A stretch of DNA of 64,000 nt from an uncultured Dermabacter sp. (GTDB lineage Bacteria; Actinomycetota; Actinomycetes; Actinomycetales; Dermabacteraceae), in the NCBI GenBank assembly GCA_947252755.1, contig CAMXWV010000003.1, forward strand, positions 186,001-250,000, in the 5' to 3' direction. The translations under genes were made by a program, and so were the position numbers. The notes beneath the pieces are model-generated. The model made no database searches and was not told where the DNA came from. It saw nothing but the letters and a program-made list of their open reading frames with translations. This document shows, one piece after another, positions 34,911 through 42,391 of this stretch (positions within the stretch are counted from its first letter, which is position 1; each line of letters starts with the position of its first letter).

Positions 34911-35924
34911 ATGATCACCACCAGCAGCACGCTCAGCAGCGAGCAGGCAGAGCGGATTCTCACCCTGGCGGAGACTGCCTCCCGCGTGGATGGGGACCTG
35001 GCGCTGGATGAGGCTGCCCGCCTGGCGCTGCGCGCTCAGCAGGCGAGCTTTGGGTGCACGCACCTGCTCGCCGCTGCAGCCGAGGCCGGCACCGGTCCGG
35101 ACGGCCTGGCGGGCTATGCGAGCGTGCTGCCGGACGGCACCGTGCAGGGTGTTGTTGACCCGGCCGAGCGCGGTCGGGGGATCGGATCAGCTCTGCTGCA
35201 GGCTGCGCAGGAGGCTGCTCGCTCTGCCGGTGTTCAGCCCGCGGTATGGGTGCACGGCGATCTGCCGGACTCCCTCGGCTTCCTGATGCGCCGCGGCTTT
35301 GAGCCGACGCGATCACTGCTGGTGATGACCGCACCCATCACTGCGCCGGCCCCCGGAGAACAGGCAGCCGGAGAACAGGCAGCCGGCGGATCCGTCACGA
35401 TCCGCCGATTCGACTCCTCACCTGGGGATCTGGATCAGCTGCAGCAGGTCAATGCGCGCGCGTTCGCCGAGCACCCAGAGCAGGGGCAGCTCACCCGCGA
35501 TGATCTCCGTCAGCGCATGGACGAGGACTGGTTTCAGCCCGAGGACCTGTTCGTGGCGGAGGATCCGAATGGCCGGATGCTGGGCTTTGCGTGGCTGAAG
35601 CGCGCCGGTGGCACGTCCGAGCTGTATGTGCTCGGCGTGGACCCGGATGCGCAGGGTTCCGGGCTGGGCGCGGCACTGCTCACCCGGGCGCTGGCGCACC
35701 TCGCTGAGCTGGGCGAGGTGGCCGTGGAGCTGTACGTGGACGGGGACAACACCGCGGCCGTGCGGCTCTATGAGAAGCAGGGATTCGCAGTCACCGCTCA
35801 TCACACGCAGCTGCGCCCGGTCGAACACCCTGGCGGTGTCGGCCTTCAGAACCGTGCTGAACCGGGCGCGGAGTCAGCCGCCTGGGACTCTGAGACCGAT
35901 GCGCGCGCCGGTGATGCCGGATGA
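34911..35924 (+). CDS. mshD: Mycothiol synthase
   Basis: A 337-aa protein with two GNAT acetyltransferase domains, catalysing the last step of mycothiol synthesis: acetylation of Cys-GlcN-Ins with acetyl-CoA. The C-terminal domain carries the MshD signature LYVLGVDPDAQGSGLGAALL and YVDGDNTAAVRLYEKQGF; the N-terminal one has VVDPAERGRGIGSALL. The ATG at 34911 is preceded by AGGAG at 6-7 nt. The linker contains an exact 15-bp tandem repeat (35355-35384) coding for GEQAA twice, probably slippage. The gene marks the organism as an actinomycete using mycothiol. It is followed closely by mutT1. Confidence 0.92.
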   Translation: MITTSSTLSSEQAERILTLAETASRVDGDLALDEAARLALRAQQASFGCTHLLAAAAEAGTGPDGLAGYASVLPDGTVQGVVDPAERGRGIGSALLQAAQEAARSAGVQPAVWVHGDLPDSLGFLMRRGFEPTRSLLVMTAPITAPAPGEQAAGEQAAGGSVTIRRFDSSPGDLDQLQQVNARAFAEHPEQGQLTRDDLRQRMDEDWFQPEDLFVAEDPNGRMLGFAWLKRAGGTSELYVLGVDPDAQGSGLGAALLTRALAHLAELGEVAVELYVDGDNTAAVRLYEKQGFAVTAHHTQLRPVEHPGGVGLQNRAEPGAESAAWDSETDARAGDAG

Positions 35925-35958
35925 TGGTGATGGCATCACACAGACCCACGGACCGAAA

Positions 35959-36897
35959 GTGAGCTCAGTGGCTTCGAAGATCGTGCTGGCGGCGGGAGCG
36001 CTGCTATGGCAGATGAACGACGGCATCCCCGAGGTGCTGCTTGTTCACCGGCCCTCCCATGACGACTGGTCCATCCCCAAGGGAAAGCTCGACCGCCGAG
36101 AAACCTTTCCCGGTGCTGCCGTGCGCGAAGTGGAAGAGGAGACCGGGTACGCGATCCGGCTCCATCGACCGCTGCCCAGCGCGCAGTACCCGCTCGGCTC
36201 TGCGGATAAGCTCGTCCACTACTGGGTGGCCACGGTGCGGTCCCGGCGGCGTGCCGGACCGGTCAACAAGCGCGAAGTGGACAAGGTGCGCTGGTTCCCG
36301 ATTGAGAAGGCGCTGAAGCGGGTCACCATGGAGCATGACCGGAAGATCATCGAGGTGTTCGCAAAGTACCAGGCCCGGGGAGAGCACGTGACGTCGCCGC
36401 TGATCGTGCTGCGCCACTGCGCGGCCGTCTCCCGCTCCAAATGGCGAAGCGGGGATGAGATGAGCCGTCCGCTCGCCAAGAAGGGCCGCCGTCAGGCAGC
36501 TGAGCTGCCGCCCCTGCTCGGCGCGTTTCACCCCACGGCGATCGTCTCCTCGCCCTGGCAGCGCACCCTGGACTCCGTGATGCCGTTTGCGGACGCCGCC
36601 GGCCTGGATGTAGTGGTGAAGCCGCAGCTGACCGAGTCCGCCCATGGGGAGCGGCCGTCCGGCACCGCTGCCGTGATGTCCCGGATCATCGATCAGGCGC
36701 GGCCCACTCTGATCTGCACCCACCGGCCCGTTCTGCGGACGGTGTTCCAGGTGCTGCGGGACGCGTCGGCGCCTACCGTGATCGACGGGTTCCCCTCCGA
36801 GGACCCGTTCCTGCAGCCTGGCGAAATGTTTGTGGCCCATGTAACAGACGCCGGTCACGTTGTTGCAACGGAGAAGCATCTCGTTCCACCTCGTTGA
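35959..36897 (+). CDS. mutT1: MutT1-type NUDIX hydrolase with C-terminal histidine phosphatase domain
   Basis: A 312-aa two-domain protein. The NUDIX box GAAVREVEEETGY is at about residues 47-60 after SIPKGKLDRRE, and the C-terminal domain starts VLRHCAAVSRSKWRSGDE, with the catalytic RH at about residue 155 and a second histidine in CTHRPVLRTV. Mycobacterial MutT1 with this layout hydrolyses 8-oxo-(d)GTP and diadenosine polyphosphates. The start is not certain: GTG 35959, GTG 35968 and ATG 35914 (overlapping mshD) are all in frame with weak ribosome-binding sites. It is probably co-transcribed with mshD and lies upstream of the PHO box of pst. Confidence 0.85.
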   Translation: MSSVASKIVLAAGALLWQMNDGIPEVLLVHRPSHDDWSIPKGKLDRRETFPGAAVREVEEETGYAIRLHRPLPSAQYPLGSADKLVHYWVATVRSRRRAGPVNKREVDKVRWFPIEKALKRVTMEHDRKIIEVFAKYQARGEHVTSPLIVLRHCAAVSRSKWRSGDEMSRPLAKKGRRQAAELPPLLGAFHPTAIVSSPWQRTLDSVMPFADAAGLDVVVKPQLTESAHGERPSGTAAVMSRIIDQARPTLICTHRPVLRTVFQVLRDASAPTVIDGFPSEDPFLQPGEMFVAHVTDAGHVVATEKHLVPPR

Positions 36898-36903
36898 TCC
36901 ACT

Positions 36904-36936
36904 GTTCACTTCGCGTTCACCATCGGTTGGCGAGCA
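36904..36936 (+). promoter_or_regulatory. PHO box upstream of pstS
   Basis: Two adjacent 11-bp direct repeats, GTTCACTTCGC (36904-36914) and GTTCACCATCG (36915-36925), match the actinobacterial PhoP repeat core GTTCACC; a degenerate third unit starts GTTGGC at 36926/27. A -10 TAGCGT lies at 36953-36958, giving a leader of about 50 nt. Confidence 0.85.
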
Positions 36937-37014
36937 GGCAAGGTGTGCTCCCTAGCGTGAGGAGCGTCCCCGCATCCCCTAGCCGGGCGCCGTGCCCGGA
37001 AAGGACATCACGAC

Positions 37015-38121
37015 GTGAACGCACTCTCCCGCAAGTTCGCAGCGGCCGCATCCGTTGCCGGTCTCCTCGCTCTGGCCGCCTGTGGCTCTGACGGCGGCAA
37101 GTCCATCGACTCCGGCTCGGACAACGGCGGCGCCGCAAACGCCACCGGCACCATCGCCGGTGCCGGCGCATCCGCTCAGGAGTCCGCACAGGGCGCATGG
37201 TTCAACGGCTTCATGGCTCAGAACCCCGGCTCCAAGGTCACCTACGACTCCGTGGGCTCCGGCAAGGGCCGTGAGCAGTTCCTGTCCGGTGCCACCGACT
37301 TCGCCGGCACCGATGACTACCTCGATGAGGAGGAGCTGAAGGCCTCCGAGAAGCGCTGCGCCGGCGGCACCGCCCTCGACGTGCCGGTGTATGTGTCGCC
37401 GATCGCGGTGGTCTACAAGCTGGACGGCGTGGAGGACCTGCAGCTGTCCCCGGAGGTGCTCGCGGGCATCTTCTCCGGAACCATCACCAAGTGGAATGAT
37501 CCGAAGATCCAGGCGGACAACCCAGATGCCCAGCTGCCGGATCTCACCATCGTTCCGGTGCACCGCTCGGACAAGTCCGGCACCACCGGCAACTTCACTG
37601 ACTACCTGTCCCAGGCCGCTCCGAACGAGTGGACCCACGGCCACATCGATGAGTGGTTCGAGTCCGGCGGCCAGTCAGGTGACGGCACCACCGGCATGAT
37701 GACCGCGGTCACCTCCGGCAACGGCACCATCGGCTACGCGGATGCGTCGAAGGCCAAGGGTGCGAGCGTGGCAAAGCTGAAGGTGGGCGAGGAATGGGTG
37801 GAGGTGTCCCCGGAGGGCGCAGCCAAGGCGGTTGAGGTCTCCGACGTGGCCGAGGGCCGCCCCGAGGGCGACCTTGCGCTGGAGATCGACCGCACCACCA
37901 CCGAGTCCGGCGCCTACCCGCTGGTGCTCGTCTCCTACCTGGCAGTGTGCGACACCTATGACACCGCTGAGAAGGCCGACACGGTCAAGGCCTACGCCTC
38001 CTACATCATCAGCGAACAGGGTCAGCAGGATGCCGCGCAGGCAGCCGGCTCCGCACCGCTGTCTGAGCAGATGCGCAAGGACGCTCAGGCATCCATCGAC
38101 ACCATCAAGGCGAAGGGCTGA
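37015..38121 (+). CDS. pstS: Phosphate ABC transporter substrate-binding lipoprotein
   Basis: A 368-aa lipoprotein starting at GTG 37015 with AAAGGA about 10 nt upstream. A signal peptide leads to the lipobox LAAC (cysteine at about residue 24), followed by a low-complexity linker and the phosphate-binding fold: GAGASAQESAQGAW, GSGKGREQFLSGATDFAGTD and RSDKSGTTGNFTDYL contain the residues that bind phosphate. It is the first gene of pstSCAB and is preceded by a PHO box, so phosphate starvation should induce the operon through PhoPR. Confidence 0.95.
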   Translation: MNALSRKFAAAASVAGLLALAACGSDGGKSIDSGSDNGGAANATGTIAGAGASAQESAQGAWFNGFMAQNPGSKVTYDSVGSGKGREQFLSGATDFAGTDDYLDEEELKASEKRCAGGTALDVPVYVSPIAVVYKLDGVEDLQLSPEVLAGIFSGTITKWNDPKIQADNPDAQLPDLTIVPVHRSDKSGTTGNFTDYLSQAAPNEWTHGHIDEWFESGGQSGDGTTGMMTAVTSGNGTIGYADASKAKGASVAKLKVGEEWVEVSPEGAAKAVEVSDVAEGRPEGDLALEIDRTTTESGAYPLVLVSYLAVCDTYDTAEKADTVKAYASYIISEQGQQDAAQAAGSAPLSEQMRKDAQASIDTIKAKG

Positions 38122-38129
38122 GGTCAGCT

Positions 38130-39074
38130 ATGACCACCCACTCCACCGGGATGAAGCGCCGAACCCGCCCTGGCGACGCGGTCTTCGCATCGCTCAGCGT
38201 AGGCTCCGGCTTCATCATCTTCCTGACGCTCGCTGCGGTGTTCCTGTTCCTGCTCGCCCAGAGCTGGGACGCGATCAAAGCCTCCACTGAGGTGGCCGGC
38301 GGTGCCGGTCAGTTCTCCCTCCTGGAGTTCGTGGGGCCGCTGGTGTACGGCACCGTGCTCGCCGCAGTTCTGGCGCTGGCGATGGCGGTCCCGGTGGCGG
38401 TGGGCATCGCCCTGTTCATCTCCCACTACGCTCCCCGCGCGCTCGCCACCCCCATCGGGTACGTGGTGGACCTGCTCGCCGCTGTTCCATCCGTGGTGTT
38501 CGGCCTGTGGGGCGGGGTGTGGCTGGTGCCGAAGCTGGAGCCCGCGTTCCGCTTCCTGCACGAGAGCATCTTCACCCGCTTCATCCCCCTGTTCGGCGGC
38601 ACCGAGCAGGAAGTCAGCAGCCCGATGCGGAACATCTTCGCCGCCGCCGTGGTGCTGGCAGTGATGATCCTGCCGATCATCACCGCGGTCAGCCGCGAGG
38701 TGTTCCTGCAGACTCCGCGGCTGGATGAGGAGGCGGCGCTTGCGCTCGGCGCCACCCGATTCGAGATGATCCGCATGGTGGTGCTTCCCTTCGGCCGCTC
38801 CGGCGTGGTCTCCGCCTCCATGCTCGGCCTGGGCCGAGCACTCGGTGAGACCATGGCGGTGCTCATGGTGATGGCCCCCGGCCTCACCTACAGCCTCCAC
38901 ATCCTGGCAGTGGGCCAACACTCCACGATTGCGGCGTACATCGCCTCGCAGAATGCTGAATCCACCGGTATCGACATGTCGAAGCTGATCTTCGCCGGTC
39001 TGGTGCTGTTCGTCATCACCTTCATCATCAACGCCATTGCGCGCGGCATCGTCTCCCGCGCCGCGAAGAAGTAA
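38130..39074 (+). CDS. pstC: Phosphate ABC transporter permease PstC
   Basis: A 314-aa membrane protein with six helices and the permease EAA-type loop EEAALALGATRFEMIRMVVLPFGRSG (about residues 197-222), which contacts PstB. It starts 8 bp after pstS with a GAGG ribosome-binding site and precedes pstA by 9 bp. Length is normal for PstC. Confidence 0.94.
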   Translation: MTTHSTGMKRRTRPGDAVFASLSVGSGFIIFLTLAAVFLFLLAQSWDAIKASTEVAGGAGQFSLLEFVGPLVYGTVLAAVLALAMAVPVAVGIALFISHYAPRALATPIGYVVDLLAAVPSVVFGLWGGVWLVPKLEPAFRFLHESIFTRFIPLFGGTEQEVSSPMRNIFAAAVVLAVMILPIITAVSREVFLQTPRLDEEAALALGATRFEMIRMVVLPFGRSGVVSASMLGLGRALGETMAVLMVMAPGLTYSLHILAVGQHSTIAAYIASQNAESTGIDMSKLIFAGLVLFVITFIINAIARGIVSRAAKK

Positions 39075-39083
39075 GGGCAGGCC

Positions 39084-40370
39084 ATGTCTCTGATCACCAC
39101 CAGTGAGCCGAAGCGCCGCGCCCGCAGCCGCAGCGGCGAAGAACTGCTCTCCCCCCGCGACCAGCACCCCACACCCTGGGGACCGGGCTCCGGTGCCGGG
39201 CCCGGCACCAGTGAGCGGCGACTGCCCTGGTACCACTTGCTGCTCACCGGCGCGGCGGCGCTCGCGGCGTCCGTGCTTCTGCTGGCAGCGGCCCAGGGCG
39301 TGGTCAGCCTGCTGCCGGAGGAGGATGCGGTCAACATCGTGGGGCGTGACTTCTCCCCGCTGAACCTCACCGCCGTGGTGCTGCTCGGCTTCGTGCTGCA
39401 CCTCCTCATCACCTATGTGTACTCCCGGGTCCGTGAAGGCCGCCGCTGGGCGGCCGACCGGGTAGCCACCCTGGTGGTGGTGGGCGCGTTCGTGCTGGCG
39501 ATGACCCCGCTGGTGTCCCTGCTGACCGAGGTTCTTGCCCGCGGCCTGCCGCGCCTGCTCACCCCGGGCTTCCTGACCGGGGACATGCAGGGCTTCAACG
39601 GCGGAGCTGACGGCGGCGGCATCTTCCACGCGATCATGGGCACGGTGCTGATCACGGCGGGTGCGTCGGTCATCTCCATTCCGATCGGCCTGCTCACCGC
39701 GGTGTTCCTCGTGGAGTACGCGAAGACCGGTGTGCTGCGCTGGATCGGCCGTGGCGTCACCTTCCTGGTGGACGTCATGACCGGCATCCCTTCGATTGTG
39801 GCGGGTCTGTTCGCACTCGCCCTGTTCATCACCCTTACGCAGGAGGATGGCATCCGCAACGGCCTGATGGGCTCAGTGGCGCTGTCCCTGCTGATGATCC
39901 CCACCGTGGTGCGCTCCAGTGAGGAAATGATCCGCCTGGTGCCGCATGACCTGCGCGAAGCTGCGCTTGCGCTCGGTGTGCCACGTTGGCTGGTGATCAT
40001 CCGCGTGGTGCTGCGCACCGCTGTGGCGGGCCTGTCCACCGCGGTCACCCTCGCGATCGCCCGTGTGATCGGTGAGACCGCACCGCTGATCTTCACGGTG
40101 GGCGGCCTGGAGTTCTTGAACATGAAGCTCACCGACGGTCGCATGTCCGCGCTTCCGCTGCTGATCAACCAGCAGTACCGCGCCGGCGAGGCGCCCTGCC
40201 CTTCCGACACGGTCATCAACTACTTCACCCGGGCCGAATACGCGTGCAACGCGGGCATCAACTATGAGCGTGCCTGGGCCACGGCGTTGACCCTGATCAT
40301 CCTGGTCATGGTGCTGAACATCGTCGCCCGGCTGATCTCCTACTATTTCGCTCCGAAGACGAGCCGCTGA
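39084..40370 (+). CDS. pstA: Phosphate ABC transporter permease PstA, N-terminally extended
   Basis: A 428-aa protein. The C-terminal 300 residues are a standard PstA, with six helices and the coupling loop LREAALALGVPRWLVIIRVVL. The first about 125 residues are an extension: a basic, disordered segment (1-45), then two extra hydrophobic helices (about 48-70 and 93-113). Long PstA proteins are known in actinobacteria, but the role of the extension is not clear. It starts 9 bp after pstC and is followed by pstB after 11 bp. Confidence 0.92.
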   Translation: MSLITTSEPKRRARSRSGEELLSPRDQHPTPWGPGSGAGPGTSERRLPWYHLLLTGAAALAASVLLLAAAQGVVSLLPEEDAVNIVGRDFSPLNLTAVVLLGFVLHLLITYVYSRVREGRRWAADRVATLVVVGAFVLAMTPLVSLLTEVLARGLPRLLTPGFLTGDMQGFNGGADGGGIFHAIMGTVLITAGASVISIPIGLLTAVFLVEYAKTGVLRWIGRGVTFLVDVMTGIPSIVAGLFALALFITLTQEDGIRNGLMGSVALSLLMIPTVVRSSEEMIRLVPHDLREAALALGVPRWLVIIRVVLRTAVAGLSTAVTLAIARVIGETAPLIFTVGGLEFLNMKLTDGRMSALPLLINQQYRAGEAPCPSDTVINYFTRAEYACNAGINYERAWATALTLIILVMVLNIVARLISYYFAPKTSR

Positions 40371-40381
40371 AAGGCCACCCG

Positions 40382-41161
40382 ATGAACCAGCCCATTGAGA
40401 TCGAAAACCTGAACGTCTTCTACGGGGACTTCCTCGCCGTGCAGGACGTGACCATGACCATTGAGCCCAACAGCGTGACCGCGCTGATCGGCCCGTCCGG
40501 CTGCGGCAAATCCACCTTTCTGCGCACCCTCAACCGGATGCACGAGGTGATCCCCGGTGCACGCGCCGAGGGCACTGTCCGCATCGACGGCGCTGATATC
40601 TACGCGCCCGGTGTGGACCCGGTGAACGTACGCCGACGGGTGGGCATGGTGTTCCAGAAGCCCAATCCGTTCCCCACCATGAGCATCCGTGAGAACGTGC
40701 TCGCGGGAGTCACCCTGAACTCGAAACGCCTGCCGAAGGACACGGCGGATGAGGTGGTGGAGAAGTCGCTGCGCGGCGCGAACCTCTGGGAAGAGGTCAA
40801 GGACCGTTTGGATAAGCCGGGCGGCGGCCTCTCCGGCGGGCAGCAGCAGCGCCTGTGCATCGCCCGAACCATTGCGGTGAAGCCGGACGTGGTGCTGATG
40901 GATGAGCCCTGCTCCGCGCTCGACCCGATCTCCACGCTCGCCATCGAGGATCTGATCAATGAGCTCAAGCGGGATTACACGATCGTGATCGTCACCCACA
41001 ACATGCAGCAGGCCACCCGGGTGAGCGATATGACCGGCTTCTTCAATATCGCCGGCACCGGCAAGCCGGGCAAGCTGGTTGAATACGGGGCCACCACGAA
41101 GATCTTCTCCTCCCCGGAGAATGAGCAGACCGCCGACTACGTGGGCGGACGCTTCGGCTGA
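40382..41161 (+). CDS. pstB: Phosphate ABC transporter ATP-binding protein
   Basis: A 259-aa ATPase with Walker A GPSGCGKSTFL, Q-loop VFQKPNPFPTMSI, signature LSGGQQQRLCIARTIA and Walker B VVLMDEPCSALDP, identical in layout to PstB. It energises high-affinity phosphate import by PstC/PstA. It is the last gene of the operon; no phoU follows. A strong hairpin lies 8 bp after the stop. Confidence 0.96.
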   Translation: MNQPIEIENLNVFYGDFLAVQDVTMTIEPNSVTALIGPSGCGKSTFLRTLNRMHEVIPGARAEGTVRIDGADIYAPGVDPVNVRRRVGMVFQKPNPFPTMSIRENVLAGVTLNSKRLPKDTADEVVEKSLRGANLWEEVKDRLDKPGGGLSGGQQQRLCIARTIAVKPDVVLMDEPCSALDPISTLAIEDLINELKRDYTIVIVTHNMQQATRVSDMTGFFNIAGTGKPGKLVEYGATTKIFSSPENEQTADYVGGRFG

Positions 41162-41169
41162 TCGCAGTG

Positions 41170-41203
41170 CGCGGCGTGGTGCCCAGATGGGGCTCACGCC
41201 GCG
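41170..41203 (+). terminator. Hairpin terminating the pst operon
   Basis: CGCGGCGTG (41170-41178) pairs with CACGCCGCG (41195-41203), with a further inner GCCC/GGGC pairing in the loop. The tail is TCTCTAT, which is only partly U-rich. It ends 16 nt before the next start codon and overlaps the rhodanese promoter region. Confidence 0.55.
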
Positions 41204-41219
41204 TCTCTATCCTGCTGGT

Positions 41220-41549
41220 ATGGACTTTGAGAGTGTGAACCCCGCAGACATCCCGGACGGTGCGCATCTGATCGATGTGCGCGAGCAGCAGGAATGGGAT
41301 GCCGGCCACGCGCCGAATGCACAGCACCTGCCGGCCAGTGAGCTCATGGCGCGGCTGGATGAGCTGCCCGATGACGAGCAGAACCTGTTCATCGTGTGCC
41401 GCTCCGGCGGCCGCTCCCGGCAGGTGGTGCAGTGGCTCACCCAGAACGGGTTCGACGCGATCGACGTCACCGGCGGCATGGACGCATGGTTCATCGAGGA
41501 CCTGCCGATGGTGAGCGAGGTCCCCGGTGCGCAGCCGCGAGTCCTGTGA
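41220..41549 (+). CDS. Rhodanese-like domain protein
   Basis: A 109-aa single-domain rhodanese. The active-site loop is IVCRSGGRSRQV, with the persulfide-forming cysteine at about residue 61; the N-terminal LIDVREQQEWDAGHAPNAQH is the typical first motif. It could transfer sulfane sulfur or act in thiol homeostasis. The -10 TATCCT (41208-41213) ends 6 nt before the ATG: leaderless. The following SDR gene overlaps or follows closely. Confidence 0.9.
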   Translation: MDFESVNPADIPDGAHLIDVREQQEWDAGHAPNAQHLPASELMARLDELPDDEQNLFIVCRSGGRSRQVVQWLTQNGFDAIDVTGGMDAWFIEDLPMVSEVPGAQPRVL

Positions 41550-41554
41550 GCTCA

Positions 41555-41608
41555 GCGCAGCAGATGAGCACCGCGCAGCAGATGAACACCGCTGAGCAGA
41601 GGAGCGCC
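41555..41608 (+). repeat. Three 18-bp tandem repeats at the start of the SDR gene
   Basis: GCGCAGCAGATGAGCACC (41555-41572), GCGCAGCAGATGAACACC (41573-41590) and a diverged GCTGAGCAGAGGAGCGCC (41591-41608) form a tandem array. The first two units each contain an in-frame ATG, giving several alternative starts for the downstream gene. Confidence 0.85.
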
Positions 41609-41617
41609 GAGGGGCAC

Positions 41618-42343
41618 ATGAACGTTGCGGAGAACAGCAGCGCCGAGCCGGCGGTCCTCATCACCGGCGCGAGCCGAGGCATCGGCCTGGCCATCGCACG
41701 CGCGCTCCAGGAAGACTTCCACCTCATCCTCACCGCGCGGGACCGTGCCGCGCTCAGCGCCGCCGCGGGTGAGCTGCGCTCTGCTGAGATCCTGCCGCTG
41801 GACCTGATGCAGGCGGACTCCATCACCGGCAGCGCGCACGACCTGCTGCAGCGGCTCAGCGCAGCGAACCGGCGGCTTGCTGCAGTAGTGCACAGCGCCG
41901 GCATCCTGGTCTCCGGGCGCGTCGCCGACCTGGACGCAGCGGACTGGCAGCGGTCCTTCGCGATGAACGTGACTGCCCCCGCCACCCTGACCGCCGCACT
42001 GCTGCCCGCCCTGCGCGAGGCAGCGGGCATGGTGGTGTTCATCAACTCCGGCTCGGGCTTCACCGCAGGCGCCGGGGGAGGAGCCTACGCGGCCAGCAAA
42101 TTCGCTCTGCGAGCCCTGGCCGACGCGCTCCGCGAGGAGGAGCGGAACCGGCGTGTGCGCGTGGTCAGCATCCACCCCGGCCGGGTGGACACGGATATGC
42201 AGCATGAGCTGCGCGGCTTTGAACAGGGCGAGTACGAACCGGAGAAGTACCTTAGTCCCGAAGCGGTGGCGATCGCGGTGCGCACAGCGCTCCAGATGCC
42301 GCCCGGGGCGGTTGTCGAGTCGCTGAGCGTCCGACCGCTGTGA
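41618..42343 (+). CDS. Short-chain dehydrogenase/reductase
   Basis: A 241-aa NAD(P)-dependent SDR from ATG 41618, chosen for GAGGGG 4-5 nt upstream. Upstream in-frame starts at 41546 (GTG overlapping the rhodanese stop), 41564 and 41582 arise from an 18-bp repeat array and would add a QM/ST-rich N-terminus. Motifs are complete: ITGASRGIG, HSAG, INSGSG and YAASK (catalytic Tyr and Lys). It is probably co-transcribed with the rhodanese gene. Substrate unknown. Confidence 0.87.
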   Translation: MNVAENSSAEPAVLITGASRGIGLAIARALQEDFHLILTARDRAALSAAAGELRSAEILPLDLMQADSITGSAHDLLQRLSAANRRLAAVVHSAGILVSGRVADLDAADWQRSFAMNVTAPATLTAALLPALREAAGMVVFINSGSGFTAGAGGGAYAASKFALRALADALREEERNRRVRVVSIHPGRVDTDMQHELRGFEQGEYEPEKYLSPEAVAIAVRTALQMPPGAVVESLSVRPL

Positions 42344-42391
42344 GCGGAGGCCTAGGATGGTGAAGGTCACACCCTTTCGAGGAGGATCATC

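Noticed and set aside
38124..39629. A 501-codon open frame opposite pstC and pstA
   Set aside because: Both plus-strand genes have clear permease motifs; the antisense product is His/Glu-rich with no motif.
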